Below, one piece after another: positions 51,260 to 59,529 of a stretch of DNA of 64,000 nt. The stretch lies in the NCBI GenBank assembly GCA_030583905.1, contig CP129481.1, forward strand, positions 3,316,136-3,380,135, written 5' to 3'. Made by a program: the position numbers and the translations under genes. This DNA is from Anaerolineales bacterium (lineage in GTDB: Bacteria > Chloroflexota > Anaerolineae > Anaerolineales > Villigracilaceae). Below the pieces are notes generated by a model. The model was not told the DNA's origin. It searched no databases and saw nothing but the letters and a program-made list of their open reading frames with translations. Within the stretch, counting starts at the first letter, position 1; the number at the start of each line of letters is the position of its first letter.

Positions 51260-51280
51260 TTCCGCCAGGTTCAGGTCGCA

Positions 51281-51895
51281 ATGAAAGATGAAATCCATAT
51301 CACCCTCCTGCGCCATGGACGCTCCCGCGCCGACGATGAACAGGTACACGAAGGCAGGTACGATTCGCCGCTCACTGAAACCGGCAGATCGCAAGCACAG
51401 GCACGTGCGCAGGACTTTCTCACGCGCGGTTTCCAATTTGATGCCATCGTCGCCAGTACGTTGATCCGCGCGCATGAAACAGCCGATATTATCGGCGCGG
51501 CATTGAAGGTTCCTGTCGAAACCGATCCAGATTGGATGGAATTTGACAATGGTCCGCTGGCAGGCTTGCCGTATACAGTGGCTGAAGAGCGTTACCCAAC
51601 CCCGCAATTTCGAAATCCATACGAGCCGTTCTGCGGAACCGGTGAAAGTGATTGGGACACCCACTGCCGGGCGGCAAAGGCGGTCGAAAAAATAATCCGG
51701 CGCGGAGTCGGAACATATCTTGTTACAGCGCACGGAGGAATATTAAATGCGGCACTGCGAGGCATAATCGGCACACCTCCCTTTAGCTGGCTGCATGGAA
51801 CCATGTTCGTATTTGGCGACACCGGATATATCCGATTGGTGTATCGTCCATCGCGCAATCAGTGGAGGGTTCTGGAATTCATTCCGGGATTTTAA
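51281..51895 (+). CDS. histidine phosphatase (phosphoglycerate mutase-like)
   Basis: The 204-residue protein has the catalytic LLRHGRSRAD near the N terminus, the second conserved Arg in STLIRAHETADII, Glu in DWMEFDNGPLAG and His in LVTAHGGILNAALRG. The family includes cobalamin phosphatases, broad acid phosphatases and mutases; the substrate cannot be told. It follows rsfS by 21 bases and precedes a terminator. Confidence 0.9.
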   Translation: MKDEIHITLLRHGRSRADDEQVHEGRYDSPLTETGRSQAQARAQDFLTRGFQFDAIVASTLIRAHETADIIGAALKVPVETDPDWMEFDNGPLAGLPYTVAEERYPTPQFRNPYEPFCGTGESDWDTHCRAAKAVEKIIRRGVGTYLVTAHGGILNAALRGIIGTPPFSWLHGTMFVFGDTGYIRLVYRPSRNQWRVLEFIPGF

Positions 51896-51933
51896 TAACG
51901 CGAAGAATTGAAAAATATATCAACCTAAAGAAA

Positions 51934-51967
51934 CATCCCGCAGACATGACATCTGCGGGATGTTTTT
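51934..51967 (+). terminator. rho-independent terminator after the phosphatase gene
   Basis: CATCCCGCAGA, loop CATGACA, TCTGCGGGATG, then TTTTT. An A run before the stem may let it work for ndk as well. Confidence 0.85.
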
Positions 51968-51985
51968 ATACACAAATTTTAAACT

Positions 51986-52438
51986 TTACTTCTCGAACAC
52001 CCACGCATCCACTGCGCGGGACCAATCCACGAGTTCTTCCTTCTTGAACCACAACGCAGTTTCACGTTCGCCGGTTTCGGGCTTGTCCGAGGCGTGGATC
52101 AGGTTGCGTCCCACTTCGAGCGCGAAGTCGTGGCGCAGGGTGCCGGGCGCGGCTTCCACGGGCTTGGTCGAGCCAACGGTCTGGCGTACGGCGGCGACGG
52201 CGTTAGGTCCCTCCCATACCATTGCCATCACCGGCGCGGATGTGATATACGAGATCAAGCCGTCATAAAAGACTTTGCCTTCGTGTTCGGCATAATGCGC
52301 CTTTGCCAATTCCTGGCTGACTTGCATGAATTTCGCGCCAACAAGGCGCAGTCCGCGGCGCTCAAAACGGGCGATCGCTTCACCGATCAAACCGCGCTGC
52401 ACGCCATCAGGTTTTACAAGTACGAGTGTTCTTTCCAC
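51986..52438 (-). CDS. ndk: nucleoside-diphosphate kinase
   Basis: The 150-residue protein is a standard Ndk: [17 protein letters not shown] at the N terminus, [18 protein letters not shown], and phospho-histidine His115 in [11 protein letters not shown]. It moves the terminal phosphate between nucleoside triphosphates and diphosphates. The start codon is GTG, with GGAGG 7 bases before it. A terminator separates it from the TPR gene upstream. Confidence 0.97.
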   Translation of the reverse strand: MERTLVLVKPDGVQRGLIGEAIARFERRGLRLVGAKFMQVSQELAKAHYAEHEGKVFYDGLISYITSAPVMAMVWEGPNAVAAVRQTVGSTKPVEAAPGTLRHDFALEVGRNLIHASDKPETGERETALWFKKEELVDWSRAVDAWVFEK

Positions 52439-52463
52439 AGAAAATCCTCCAAAGTTTGTTACA

Positions 52464-52496
52464 AAACCTGACAGGTCTTTGAGACCTGTCAGGTTT
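52464..52496. terminator. bidirectional terminator between the TPR gene and ndk
   Basis: AAACCTGACAGGTC, loop TTTGA, GACCTGTCAGGTTT, with T runs on both sides (minus strand TTTTG; plus strand GCTTTTT). A 14-base-pair perfect stem. Confidence 0.8.
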
Positions 52497-52501
52497 GCTT
52501 T

Positions 52502-55500
52502 TTATCGAATTAACTCTTCCGCTTTGTTGTAAGCGTCGAGCGCTTCCTTCAAACGGTTGGCGCGCATGTACGCGTCGCCCAACGCCTGCCAGATGCCGAC
52601 CTCCACCGGGTAGCGGTAGAGCGAATCTGTCAGGTGCGTGATGATCTCCTCAAGATGTTTGCCCTTCTTGATGAGCTTCCCGTAATGCAGCAGGGATTCG
52701 GGGATGTCGCCGCGCTCCAACTCCGCCTTTGCCTGGTTCAACAACCCGACGCCGCTCTGCCCCTCCGCTTTGCGCGTGCGGGCTGGCTTGGCGGGCGCTT
52801 TCTTCTTTTCCACGACCGGCGTTTCGCGCGGTTCAGGCGAAGGAAGCGGCTCCACCACACGTTCGATCTTTTGAGCGGCAGGTTCTGGCTTTTCCACTAC
52901 GGGGTGCCAGTCTGATGGAGATGTACGCTTGGGCTCCTGCGGCGCGGATTCCGCTTCATACTGCTCGCGGTGCTCCCAAGGCGGCAGGTCTTCTTCGCCT
53001 TCCTGCACTGCTTCCACAACTTTTTCATCTTCCATGCCGTCATCTGCCGTATCGTCGAGCCAAGCCGGCAGGTCTTTTTCGCTTTCCTGCACCGCTTCCG
53101 CAGGAGCATCTTCCACGTCACGCAGCCATTCCGGCAGATCAGCCGTCAGCGTGACGGGCGCTTCCTGTGAAGCAGAATCAACTTCCTCGGTCGGGGTTGA
53201 GGCGACAGATTCCACCTCGTCCCAGGGAATTTCCTCTTCCATTTTTTCATCCGAAGCGGGTTCGGCGATCCACGCAGGAAGGTCTTCCGGTTTATCAGTT
53301 TCAGTTTCCGGTGTTTCCGCCTGTTGCGGGAAAGGCGGACGCTGGGAAGCGCGCAAGAGTTCGGGGTCAAGTTCGAGACCGGGCTCCTTATCCAAGCCGC
53401 TGAGCCAGTCGGAAAGGTCCTGACTGCCCATGAGAGCATCCGCGCCGGCGGTCGATTTTTCGGCATCTTCATCAACGCCGCTCAACCAATCCGGCAGATC
53501 GGATGGCTGTTCTTGCACGGATTCTTTTTCAGATACCTCAATTTGCGGCGCCGATTCGGCTGGCGGCTGGGCGTCGTTGAGCCATTCAGGGATCTCGCCA
53601 CGTTCGAGGGTTTGTTCTTCGGCGGAGGGTTTCAGCCAATCCGGCAGGTCTTCGTCAGATTCCCCGGCGGGGATCGCTTCCTGCTTGTCCTTTTCGCCCA
53701 GCGTGTTCAACCACATGCCGGTCTGATCGGTGGCAGGTGTCGATTCGGATGCCTGTTCAAATTCGGCAAGGAACTTTTCGGCATCGCTTTCATCCGATGC
53801 GGGCTTCGCTTCATTTATGCTCTGTGCCTGCTGCACCCATTCGGGCGGAGTCTCACTGCGCTTGCTCGGGTCAGTGACCAGTTCTTCCGGCTTGGCGCCA
53901 TGTTTGGCGGCAAGAGATTCCAGCCATGCGACGGCATCTTCCTGTTCATCGGCGGACGCGCCAAGGTCCTGCACACTGGGTTGGGATGGAGTTCCGCTGC
54001 CGATGTTCTGCGCCTGCGATACCCATTCGGGCGGCGTTTCGCTGCGTTTGCTCGGGTCGGTGACCAGTTCTTCCGGCTTTGCGCCATGTTTTGCAGCAAG
54101 GGATTCGAGCCATGCGACGGCATCTTCCTGCTCGGCAGCGGATGCGCCCAAATTCTCCACAGAGGCGGCTGGTTCGGGCTCGCTCTTCGGTTCCATGCCT
54201 TTCAGCCAGTCGGGGAGGTCGGCGGGTTGGGCAGGTTCGATCTCCACTTCAGCGGAAGTTTCGGCTGGTTGTTCCTGTTCCACGCCGCCGAGGTCTTTCA
54301 GCCAATCGGGGGTATCGGAAGACTCGTCCGCTGCGACAGATTCAGGCTGGGACGGCGCGGACGCTTCAAACGTCTCTTGAGGCTGTTCGCTGCTTTCATC
54401 AAGTCCCTTCAACCAGTCGGGAGTCTCAATGGATTCATCGTCAGAATCCATGAGGCGCACGGTGGGACGTTCAGCGCTGGCTGGAGAAGGTACCTGTCCC
54501 TTCAGCCAATCGGGCAGGTCGGCAGGGACAAGGTCGCCGGTATTTGCAGTTTCATCATCAAAGATGGAAGTAGGTTGTTCCGGTCCGCTGGCTTCGTTCC
54601 AACCGGCGGCGCGTAAAAAGTCCGGGATCTCGGCTTCGGTTTCGGATTCAGAAGCAGGTTCACCCGTGGAGGGTTGAGGCGCTTCGTCGTCAAACCCGCC
54701 GGAGCGCAGCCACTCGGGCTGGTCGGTCCCTGATGAGGCGGTCAATGCAGGGGATGTGCCCAGTTCAATGCCGAGCGACGAGCCCCAATCCTGCCCCATC
54801 TGCACTTCCTCGCCGCTGTATTCGAGCTTTTCCAAATTGACCGAGGCATCCGGCACCTCAGCGGCTTGGAAGATCGAACCTTTTACAAAAGTGGCGTAGG
54901 GATCCAACTCGCTCACGCGCATTCGATAGACTTGTGTGCTTTCCGTTGCCCCAACCGTGGTCGGCAAAAGATCGACCATGATGCGGTTGGCGTCGAAGCT
55001 GTAGGGATAGCGCTTCAAAAGTTGATTGCACATGTCGGTGGCGTCGGATTTTTGTCCGCTTTTGAAATAGGAAAGCGCAAGCAGCACCTGCATATCGGCG
55101 CGTTGGGGATCTTCACCCAGCACCGAGCGGATCTCAGCAATGGCTTGCGGATACAACTCGCCCTGCACATAGATACGGGAAAGCGCGCCGCGCGTCATGC
55201 GGATCTTGGGCGGCTCGACTCCGTCGCGGCGTCCGTACAGACGCTGAAGTTCCGATTGAATGGCGGGATTGGCGGATTGCACTTCGAAAGCGCGTTCCAT
55301 GTGCCAGATGGCATCATCCAGCTTGTTCTCTTCATCCCGGATAATGCCCAGACCCACGTGCGCAACAAAGTCATCCGGTACCGCCATGAGCAGGCGTCCG
55401 AAGATATCCGCTGCTTCGTTGTAGCGGCGAGTTTCGAGATAGGCTTTGCCAAGCAGGCGATACGTTTCAAGATGTTTGGGGAAGGTTTTCAGAATATGCC

Positions 55501-55588
55501 GACAATGCGCAATCGCCTCATCCACGCTCCCCTGGTCGATGAGCTTTTCGATTTCTCGGTTGTAAATTCTCAATGAGACTTTTGCCAT
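52502..55588 (-). CDS. TPR protein with a long acidic region of repeated DLPDWL motifs
   Basis: The 1028-residue protein has N-terminal tetratricopeptide repeats (about 1-215), an acidic, Pro/Glu/Ser-rich middle (about 260-900), a basic stretch (KKKAPAKPARTRKAEG, about 925) and C-terminal TPRs (940-1028). The middle holds about thirteen short motifs of the type (D/E)(L/I/T)P(D/E)WL followed by a basic or small residue (DLPDWLKG, TPDWLKGL, EIPEWLND, DLSDWLSG, DLPAWLDD), spaced by disordered sequence, and a tandem 62-residue duplication. No signal peptide or membrane helix. It looks like a multivalent scaffold: folded TPRs at both ends and many identical short docking sites between. Its partner is unknown. 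It has its own terminator. Confidence 0.88.
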   Translation of the reverse strand: MAKVSLRIYNREIEKLIDQGSVDEAIAHCRHILKTFPKHLETYRLLGKAYLETRRYNEAADIFGRLLMAVPDDFVAHVGLGIIRDEENKLDDAIWHMERAFEVQSANPAIQSELQRLYGRRDGVEPPKIRMTRGALSRIYVQGELYPQAIAEIRSVLGEDPQRADMQVLLALSYFKSGQKSDATDMCNQLLKRYPYSFDANRIMVDLLPTTVGATESTQVYRMRVSELDPYATFVKGSIFQAAEVPDASVNLEKLEYSGEEVQMGQDWGSSLGIELGTSPALTASSGTDQPEWLRSGGFDDEAPQPSTGEPASESETEAEIPDFLRAAGWNEASGPEQPTSIFDDETANTGDLVPADLPDWLKGQVPSPASAERPTVRLMDSDDESIETPDWLKGLDESSEQPQETFEASAPSQPESVAADESSDTPDWLKDLGGVEQEQPAETSAEVEIEPAQPADLPDWLKGMEPKSEPEPAASVENLGASAAEQEDAVAWLESLAAKHGAKPEELVTDPSKRSETPPEWVSQAQNIGSGTPSQPSVQDLGASADEQEDAVAWLESLAAKHGAKPEELVTDPSKRSETPPEWVQQAQSINEAKPASDESDAEKFLAEFEQASESTPATDQTGMWLNTLGEKDKQEAIPAGESDEDLPDWLKPSAEEQTLERGEIPEWLNDAQPPAESAPQIEVSEKESVQEQPSDLPDWLSGVDEDAEKSTAGADALMGSQDLSDWLSGLDKEPGLELDPELLRASQRPPFPQQAETPETETDKPEDLPAWIAEPASDEKMEEEIPWDEVESVASTPTEEVDSASQEAPVTLTADLPEWLRDVEDAPAEAVQESEKDLPAWLDDTADDGMEDEKVVEAVQEGEEDLPPWEHREQYEAESAPQEPKRTSPSDWHPVVEKPEPAAQKIERVVEPLPSPEPRETPVVEKKKAPAKPARTRKAEGQSGVGLLNQAKAELERGDIPESLLHYGKLIKKGKHLEEIITHLTDSLYRYPVEVGIWQALGDAYMRANRLKEALDAYNKAEELIR
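53816..54151 (-). repeat. 62-codon tandem duplication in the TPR gene
   Basis: Two units with a period of 186 bases encode LGASA(A/D)EQEDAVAWL, continue through AKHGAKPEELVTDPSKRS and end in ETPPEWV. The protein is almost identical between units, while many third codon positions differ (for example TTG versus CTT for the first Leu). Confidence 0.85.
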
Positions 55589-55655
55589 TACCGGATTCCT
55601 ATTTTTTTATTAAGTATGCCCGATTCTTAAAAAATTCGCAAGGCTATACGCTATT

Positions 55656-56951
55656 TTACTCGTAAAACAGCGGCAACGACGGCACAGATTTGTCGCTGAA
55701 CTGGTGCGCAGAGAGCACTTCGGTACGCGCATCCGCCAACTTCATCTCGTCGTTGGCATGCACTTCAAACAACGGTTCACCCTCTTGAACTTCATCCCCC
55801 ACTTTTTTGTGGATGATGAACCCAACCGCATGGTCGACCGGATCACCTTTTTTTGCCCGCCCAGCCCCTAATGTGACTGCGGCTTCGCCTACGATTCTTG
55901 CATGGATCTGAGAGATGAATCCGTTTCGAGGAGCCTTCACCACCTCGACGAATTTTGCGCGCTCGAATTTGGACGGGGCGTCCACATAAGACACATCTCC
56001 GCCCTGCGCCTCGACCAGCAGACACAATGTCTTCAACGCGCTTCCATCCGCAATGGATCTTTCCGCCATGGCACGCGCCTCATCAAGATCCTTTGCGCGC
56101 TGCCCCAGCAGAAGCACATGCGCCGCCACATGCAGGCAATGCTCGCGGAAATCCGCCGGACCGCCGCCGCGCAGGGTTTCTATGGCTTCGATCACTTCCA
56201 GGGAATTTCCAACTGCATTTCCGAGCGGCTGGTTCATATCCGAGAGCAGGGCGACGGTCTTGCGCCCCGCCAACCTGCCGATATCCACCATCAGGCTGGC
56301 AAGTTCGCGGGCTTCCTCCAGCGTTTCCATGAACGCCCCAAGCCCCATCTTGACGTCCAACACGATGGCTTGCGCGCCTGCGGCGATCTTCTTGGACATG
56401 ATGGAGGAGGCAATGAGCGGGGTGGACGGAACCGTTCCGGTCACGTCACGAAGCGCGTACATTTTCCCGTCTGCAGGAGCAAGATCGAGCGATTGCCCCG
56501 TCAGAACGATGCCTTTTTCCTTTAATTGCTTTTTGAACTCATCGGTGGACAGGTCCACGCGGTAGCCGGGAATGGATTCGAGTTTGTCGAGCGTGCCGCC
56601 GCTAAAGCCAAGTCCGCGCCCGGACATTTTGCCGACGGGCAACCCGCACGCCGCCACCATCGGCATGACGGCGATGCTGGTCTTGTCGCCCACGCCGCCG
56701 GAGGAGTGTTTGTCCACGGCGATATCGACAATCTTGGAAAGATCAAGCACCTGACCGGAATTCGCCATGGCAAGCGTGAGGTCGGTGGTCTCCTGCGGGG
56801 ACATGCCGTTGAGAAGGATCGCCATTGCAAAAGCGGAGGCTTGATAATCTGGAATTTCCCCGTTCGTAAATCCACGCACAAAAAATTCAATCTCTTGTGC
56901 GGATAATTCCTGTCGATCGCGTTTTTTGATGATGATATCTACCGCGCGCAT
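55656..56951 (-). CDS. thymidine/pyrimidine-nucleoside phosphorylase
   Basis: The 431-residue protein has the family signature region DKHSSGGVGDKTS (80-92), the phosphate site and RGLGFSGGTLDKLESIPGY, LALAPADGKMYALRDVTGTV-type segment (written here as LDLAPADGKMYALRD), and a C-terminal PYNP domain (VGFIIHKKVGDEVQEGEPLF). It cleaves thymidine or uridine to base and sugar 1-phosphate in salvage. Length near 433 residues is that of the pyrimidine-nucleoside phosphorylases of Gram-positive type. The start at 56951 has AGGAGAGA just before it. Confidence 0.95.
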   Translation of the reverse strand: MRAVDIIIKKRDRQELSAQEIEFFVRGFTNGEIPDYQASAFAMAILLNGMSPQETTDLTLAMANSGQVLDLSKIVDIAVDKHSSGGVGDKTSIAVMPMVAACGLPVGKMSGRGLGFSGGTLDKLESIPGYRVDLSTDEFKKQLKEKGIVLTGQSLDLAPADGKMYALRDVTGTVPSTPLIASSIMSKKIAAGAQAIVLDVKMGLGAFMETLEEARELASLMVDIGRLAGRKTVALLSDMNQPLGNAVGNSLEVIEAIETLRGGGPADFREHCLHVAAHVLLLGQRAKDLDEARAMAERSIADGSALKTLCLLVEAQGGDVSYVDAPSKFERAKFVEVVKAPRNGFISQIHARIVGEAAVTLGAGRAKKGDPVDHAVGFIIHKKVGDEVQEGEPLFEVHANDEMKLADARTEVLSAHQFSDKSVPSLPLFYE

Positions 56952-57009
56952 AAACTCTCTCCTTGTACGGGATTACGCGGGTATTGTATCGCATTTTGTC
57001 AGACAAAAA

Positions 57010-57038
57010 AACAAGTCGCGCTTGTAGCGCGACTTGTT
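57010..57038 (-). terminator. rho-independent terminator of the leftward operon
   Basis: On the minus strand AACAAGTCGCGC, loop TACAA, GCGCGACTTGTT and then a T run (TTTTTTT). It overlaps the stop codon of the gene at 57037-58071. Confidence 0.85.
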
Positions 57039-58071
57039 ATCGTTTTTCCAACTGCTGACCTTCTTTTGTGTCCTTCACCTTCCACCCTCTTGCAGCGATC
57101 TCGTCCCGCAAACGATCGGATGCTGCAAAGTCTTTGTTCGCACGGGCTTGTTTGCGTTGCTCAAGCAAATCCAAGACTTCAGCGGGAGGGGAATCGTTAG
57201 CCTGTTTTTGGGCGTTAATCGTCATTTGCCAGGCTTGTACAGAAATACCCGCCTCGATGGAGATTGGGGGTCTGATCTCTCCCAATTCGTTCAATGAAAA
57301 ACTCGAGCCTGCCGGATACATCTCCGTGCCTGCGTTCTTCATCACCGTCACTGAGCTGACGCCATGTACGTCACAAGCATTCTTCTCGAAATCAATGATG
57401 ACGCCGGAATGCTCGTCCAAACCGACGATGACATTTTCAGGAGGCGTGAGGGCGCGCCATTGCTCAAAACGCTCCATGCCGACAAAACAGCGGCTGGTAT
57501 CCAAATCCAAACCGCCCTCGGCATTATTCCAATGCGGGATGAACGAAACGTGCAATCCAAAATCGGAGAAGAAACCCAGACCATCCTTGACATGCACATC
57601 CTCGCCGACCTTGTAAATTTCATAGACAGGCAATACCCATTCCCCGACGGAGATCGTGGCTGCGGAGGCAAAGACCAGTGTTGCGCCCTGTCTATGCCGC
57701 GCGCGGATGATATCCCACGCCAGCGTGCCGCGCAGTTGACGCGCCGCATAACTGGGACTGCCCGGTCCCATAAAGATCAGGTTTGCCTGAAGTAACGGTC
57801 TCAGAATTTCGGGATCGTCGGGGCTGAACTTCGTGCCCAGTTTGCGGGCGGGGATCAGGTCAATGACGGGTTTGTAGTTTTGCAGACGCGTCTTTAAGAA
57901 TTCACCGACACGCCCGGCGACGAGAGAGGCGTTAAGCTCAAAGCCGGCAGGCGTTTCAAGGATGGCGATCCGCAACGGGTCCGGGATGAGGCGGGCAAGC
58001 GCCTCGAAGATCCGTCCGCCTGCAAGGGAAGTCTCACCGGAACCGAGGAAGGCAATGCGTCCAACCGTCAT
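57037..58071 (-). CDS. S51/cyanophycinase-like domain fused to a CysRS C-terminal tail
   Basis: The 344-residue protein has an N-terminal type 1 glutamine amidotransferase-like fold: [48 protein letters not shown] (Ser in the nucleophile elbow) and [15 protein letters not shown], resembling peptidase S51 and cyanophycinase. The last 45 residues ([20 protein letters not shown], then [17 protein letters not shown]) are the terminal motif of cysteinyl-tRNA synthetase. The catalytic synthetase domain (HIGH, KMSKS) is absent, so it is not a CysRS. It starts one base after the selenoprotein stop and should be co-translated with it. Confidence 0.8.
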   Translation of the reverse strand: MTVGRIAFLGSGETSLAGGRIFEALARLIPDPLRIAILETPAGFELNASLVAGRVGEFLKTRLQNYKPVIDLIPARKLGTKFSPDDPEILRPLLQANLIFMGPGSPSYAARQLRGTLAWDIIRARHRQGATLVFASAATISVGEWVLPVYEIYKVGEDVHVKDGLGFFSDFGLHVSFIPHWNNAEGGLDLDTSRCFVGMERFEQWRALTPPENVIVGLDEHSGVIIDFEKNACDVHGVSSVTVMKNAGTEMYPAGSSFSLNELGEIRPPISIEAGISVQAWQMTINAQKQANDSPPAEVLDLLEQRKQARANKDFAASDRLRDEIAARGWKVKDTKEGQQLEKR

Positions 58072-58072
58072 A

Positions 58073-58555
58073 TTATGATGATGCTTTATTCAGTTCATCT
58101 ATTACATTGAGGAAGGTTTCGTTATCGGGGATGTCGGACATGTTGGCGCTGTAATGCACATAGCGGATGCGTCCGCTTGTATCCACAATGCAATTGAGGG
58201 GCATGCGACCGAGTTTGAAGATATTGACCTCCTGACGATATAAACGCGCAACTTTATGGTCGGGGTCGGGCAAACCGATGTAGGGAATGTTTTCCGTCTC
58301 CCAATATTTTTTGAAGGACTTCATATCATTGGGACCGACCGCAAGGATCTCCGCACCGCGGGAGAGAAAATCGCTGTAGTGATCGCGCATGCGCGCCAAC
58401 TGCGCGCGACAATGCGGTCACATGAATCCGCGCAGGAAGGCGACAATGACAGGCTTATCTTTGTATATTTGCGAGAGGCGAACGAGGTTCCCATTCACAT
58501 CTTCGAGTTCAAAGTCCGGGGCAAGGAGACCGGGGGTGATGAGGTCGGGTTTCAT
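58073..58555 (-). CDS. selenocysteine-containing peroxiredoxin-like protein (AhpC/TSA family), in-frame TGA at 58418-58420
   Basis: Reading the TGA as Sec gives a 160-residue thioredoxin-fold protein: [16 protein letters not shown] (8-23), [11 protein letters not shown]46-PHC49[11 protein letters not shown], then [24 protein letters not shown] and [14 protein letters not shown]. Relatives have Cys at position 46 (RGxxCPxCRxQL), so Sec replaces the peroxidatic or redox Cys in a U-x2-C motif. A hairpin that fits a bacterial SECIS starts one base after the TGA. The ATG at 58555 overlaps the hydrolase stop by ATGA, and the stop lies one base before the next gene, so the whole frame fits the operon. 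selA and selB are in this window. Expected role: thiol- or selenol-dependent peroxide reduction in the cytosol. Automatic annotation would give a truncated protein starting at codon 54. Confidence 0.9.
58386..58417 (-). promoter_or_regulatory. SECIS hairpin after the Sec codon
   Basis: After TGA and one C: lower stem CGCAT (58416-58412) with ATGCG (58390-58386), a 5'-side bulge TGTC (58411-58408), upper stem GCGCGC (58407-58402) with GCGCGC (58396-58391), loop AGTTG. The loop starts 16 bases after the TGA and has G in its first two positions, as bacterial SECIS elements require. Confidence 0.8.
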
Positions 58556-59526
58556 TGGCTTTCCAAGTAGCGATCAACGGCTGTCATAAATTCGGCAGGG
58601 CATTCCTCCTGCGGAACGTGCCCGCATTGCGGAATCAAGGTCAACTGCGCGCCGGGGATCTCGGAGGCAACCGCTTCAAAATACCACGAGCGGATGAGGC
58701 GGTCTTCCTGCCCGGCGATGATGTAGGTTGGCACGGTCAGGTTCGGCAGGAGCGGACGAAGTTCCGGGTAGGCGGGCGCGAAGGTCAGTTCGTAGAAAGC
58801 GCGGTCCCAGTTTTCGATCTGGAGCAGTTTCAGGTATTCCCACCGAATCTCATCGGTCAACTTACTTCCATCATACCACTCGCGCTCGATGGTGCGCGGA
58901 AGCCGTTCCAGGTAATCGCGCATCATGAGCGGACCGATATGCCGCATCTGCGGAGTCCACATGACCGGCATCGCCCAGGCAGGGAATTGCGGACCGCGTC
59001 CGCCGCCGACGCCGGGATCGACCAGGATCAGCGCTTCGACCCGCTCCGGGTATTCCAGCCCGAACGCCACAGCCAATCCGCCGCCGGCTGAGTTGCCGAC
59101 CAGCACCGCTTTCTCCACGCCGAATTCGTCCATCAGGCTGCGCAGAATTTCGACATTGGCTTTCATTCCATAGGGGTTTTCCACCCAATCCTCATCCTCC
59201 GGCATGGGGCGTTCGGTCAAACCAAAGGCGGGACGGTCATAGGCAATGACGCGCCCCATTTGCGCGAAATCGTCCATGACTTCGCGCCATGAGAAGGTGC
59301 TCCCGCCGAAGGGATGCAGGAGGATGAAGGTCTGCCCGCCTTCTCCCGCCTCCTTGTAGTGGATATCCACATTATTGATCTCGATGAATTTGCTGTCGGG
59401 TTCGATAAAGGTCTGCTCGGAAACCAACCCATCCAGTTCAGGGACCGGGATGAAAAACGGTCCGAGTGCAAGGGTAACGCAGGCAAATATCAGCGAGACA
59501 AATGTTATCTTTTTCCAATGCTTCAT
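58552..59526 (-). CDS. membrane-anchored alpha/beta hydrolase
   Basis: The 324-residue protein has an N-terminal signal-anchor helix (about 6-27) and an alpha/beta hydrolase fold: oxyanion region ILLHPFGGSTFSW, nucleophile Ser in VLVGNSAGGGLA (about 146), acid Asp in AGQEDRLIRSW and His in PQCGHVPQEECP. Likely faces the outside and acts on esters, lactones or epoxides. It lies 3 bases after the next hydrolase gene and overlaps the selenoprotein start by 4 bases. Confidence 0.9.
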   Translation of the reverse strand: MKHWKKITFVSLIFACVTLALGPFFIPVPELDGLVSEQTFIEPDSKFIEINNVDIHYKEAGEGGQTFILLHPFGGSTFSWREVMDDFAQMGRVIAYDRPAFGLTERPMPEDEDWVENPYGMKANVEILRSLMDEFGVEKAVLVGNSAGGGLAVAFGLEYPERVEALILVDPGVGGGRGPQFPAWAMPVMWTPQMRHIGPLMMRDYLERLPRTIEREWYDGSKLTDEIRWEYLKLLQIENWDRAFYELTFAPAYPELRPLLPNLTVPTYIIAGQEDRLIRSWYFEAVASEIPGAQLTLIPQCGHVPQEECPAEFMTAVDRYLESQ

Positions 59527-59529
59527 AAA

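Noticed and set aside
53324..54616. Plus-strand frame of 430 codons opposite the TPR gene
   Set aside because: Repetitive because it is the antisense of the DLPDWL repeats; no start signal and no recognisable protein.
57037..58071. Cysteinyl-tRNA synthetase
   Set aside because: Only the last 45 residues resemble CysRS; HIGH, KMSKS and the zinc site are absent and the main domain is of another fold.
58073..58399. Independent 108-residue protein starting at ATG 58399
   Set aside because: It would lack the first half of the thioredoxin fold and has no own ribosome binding site; conserved sequence continues upstream in frame through the TGA.
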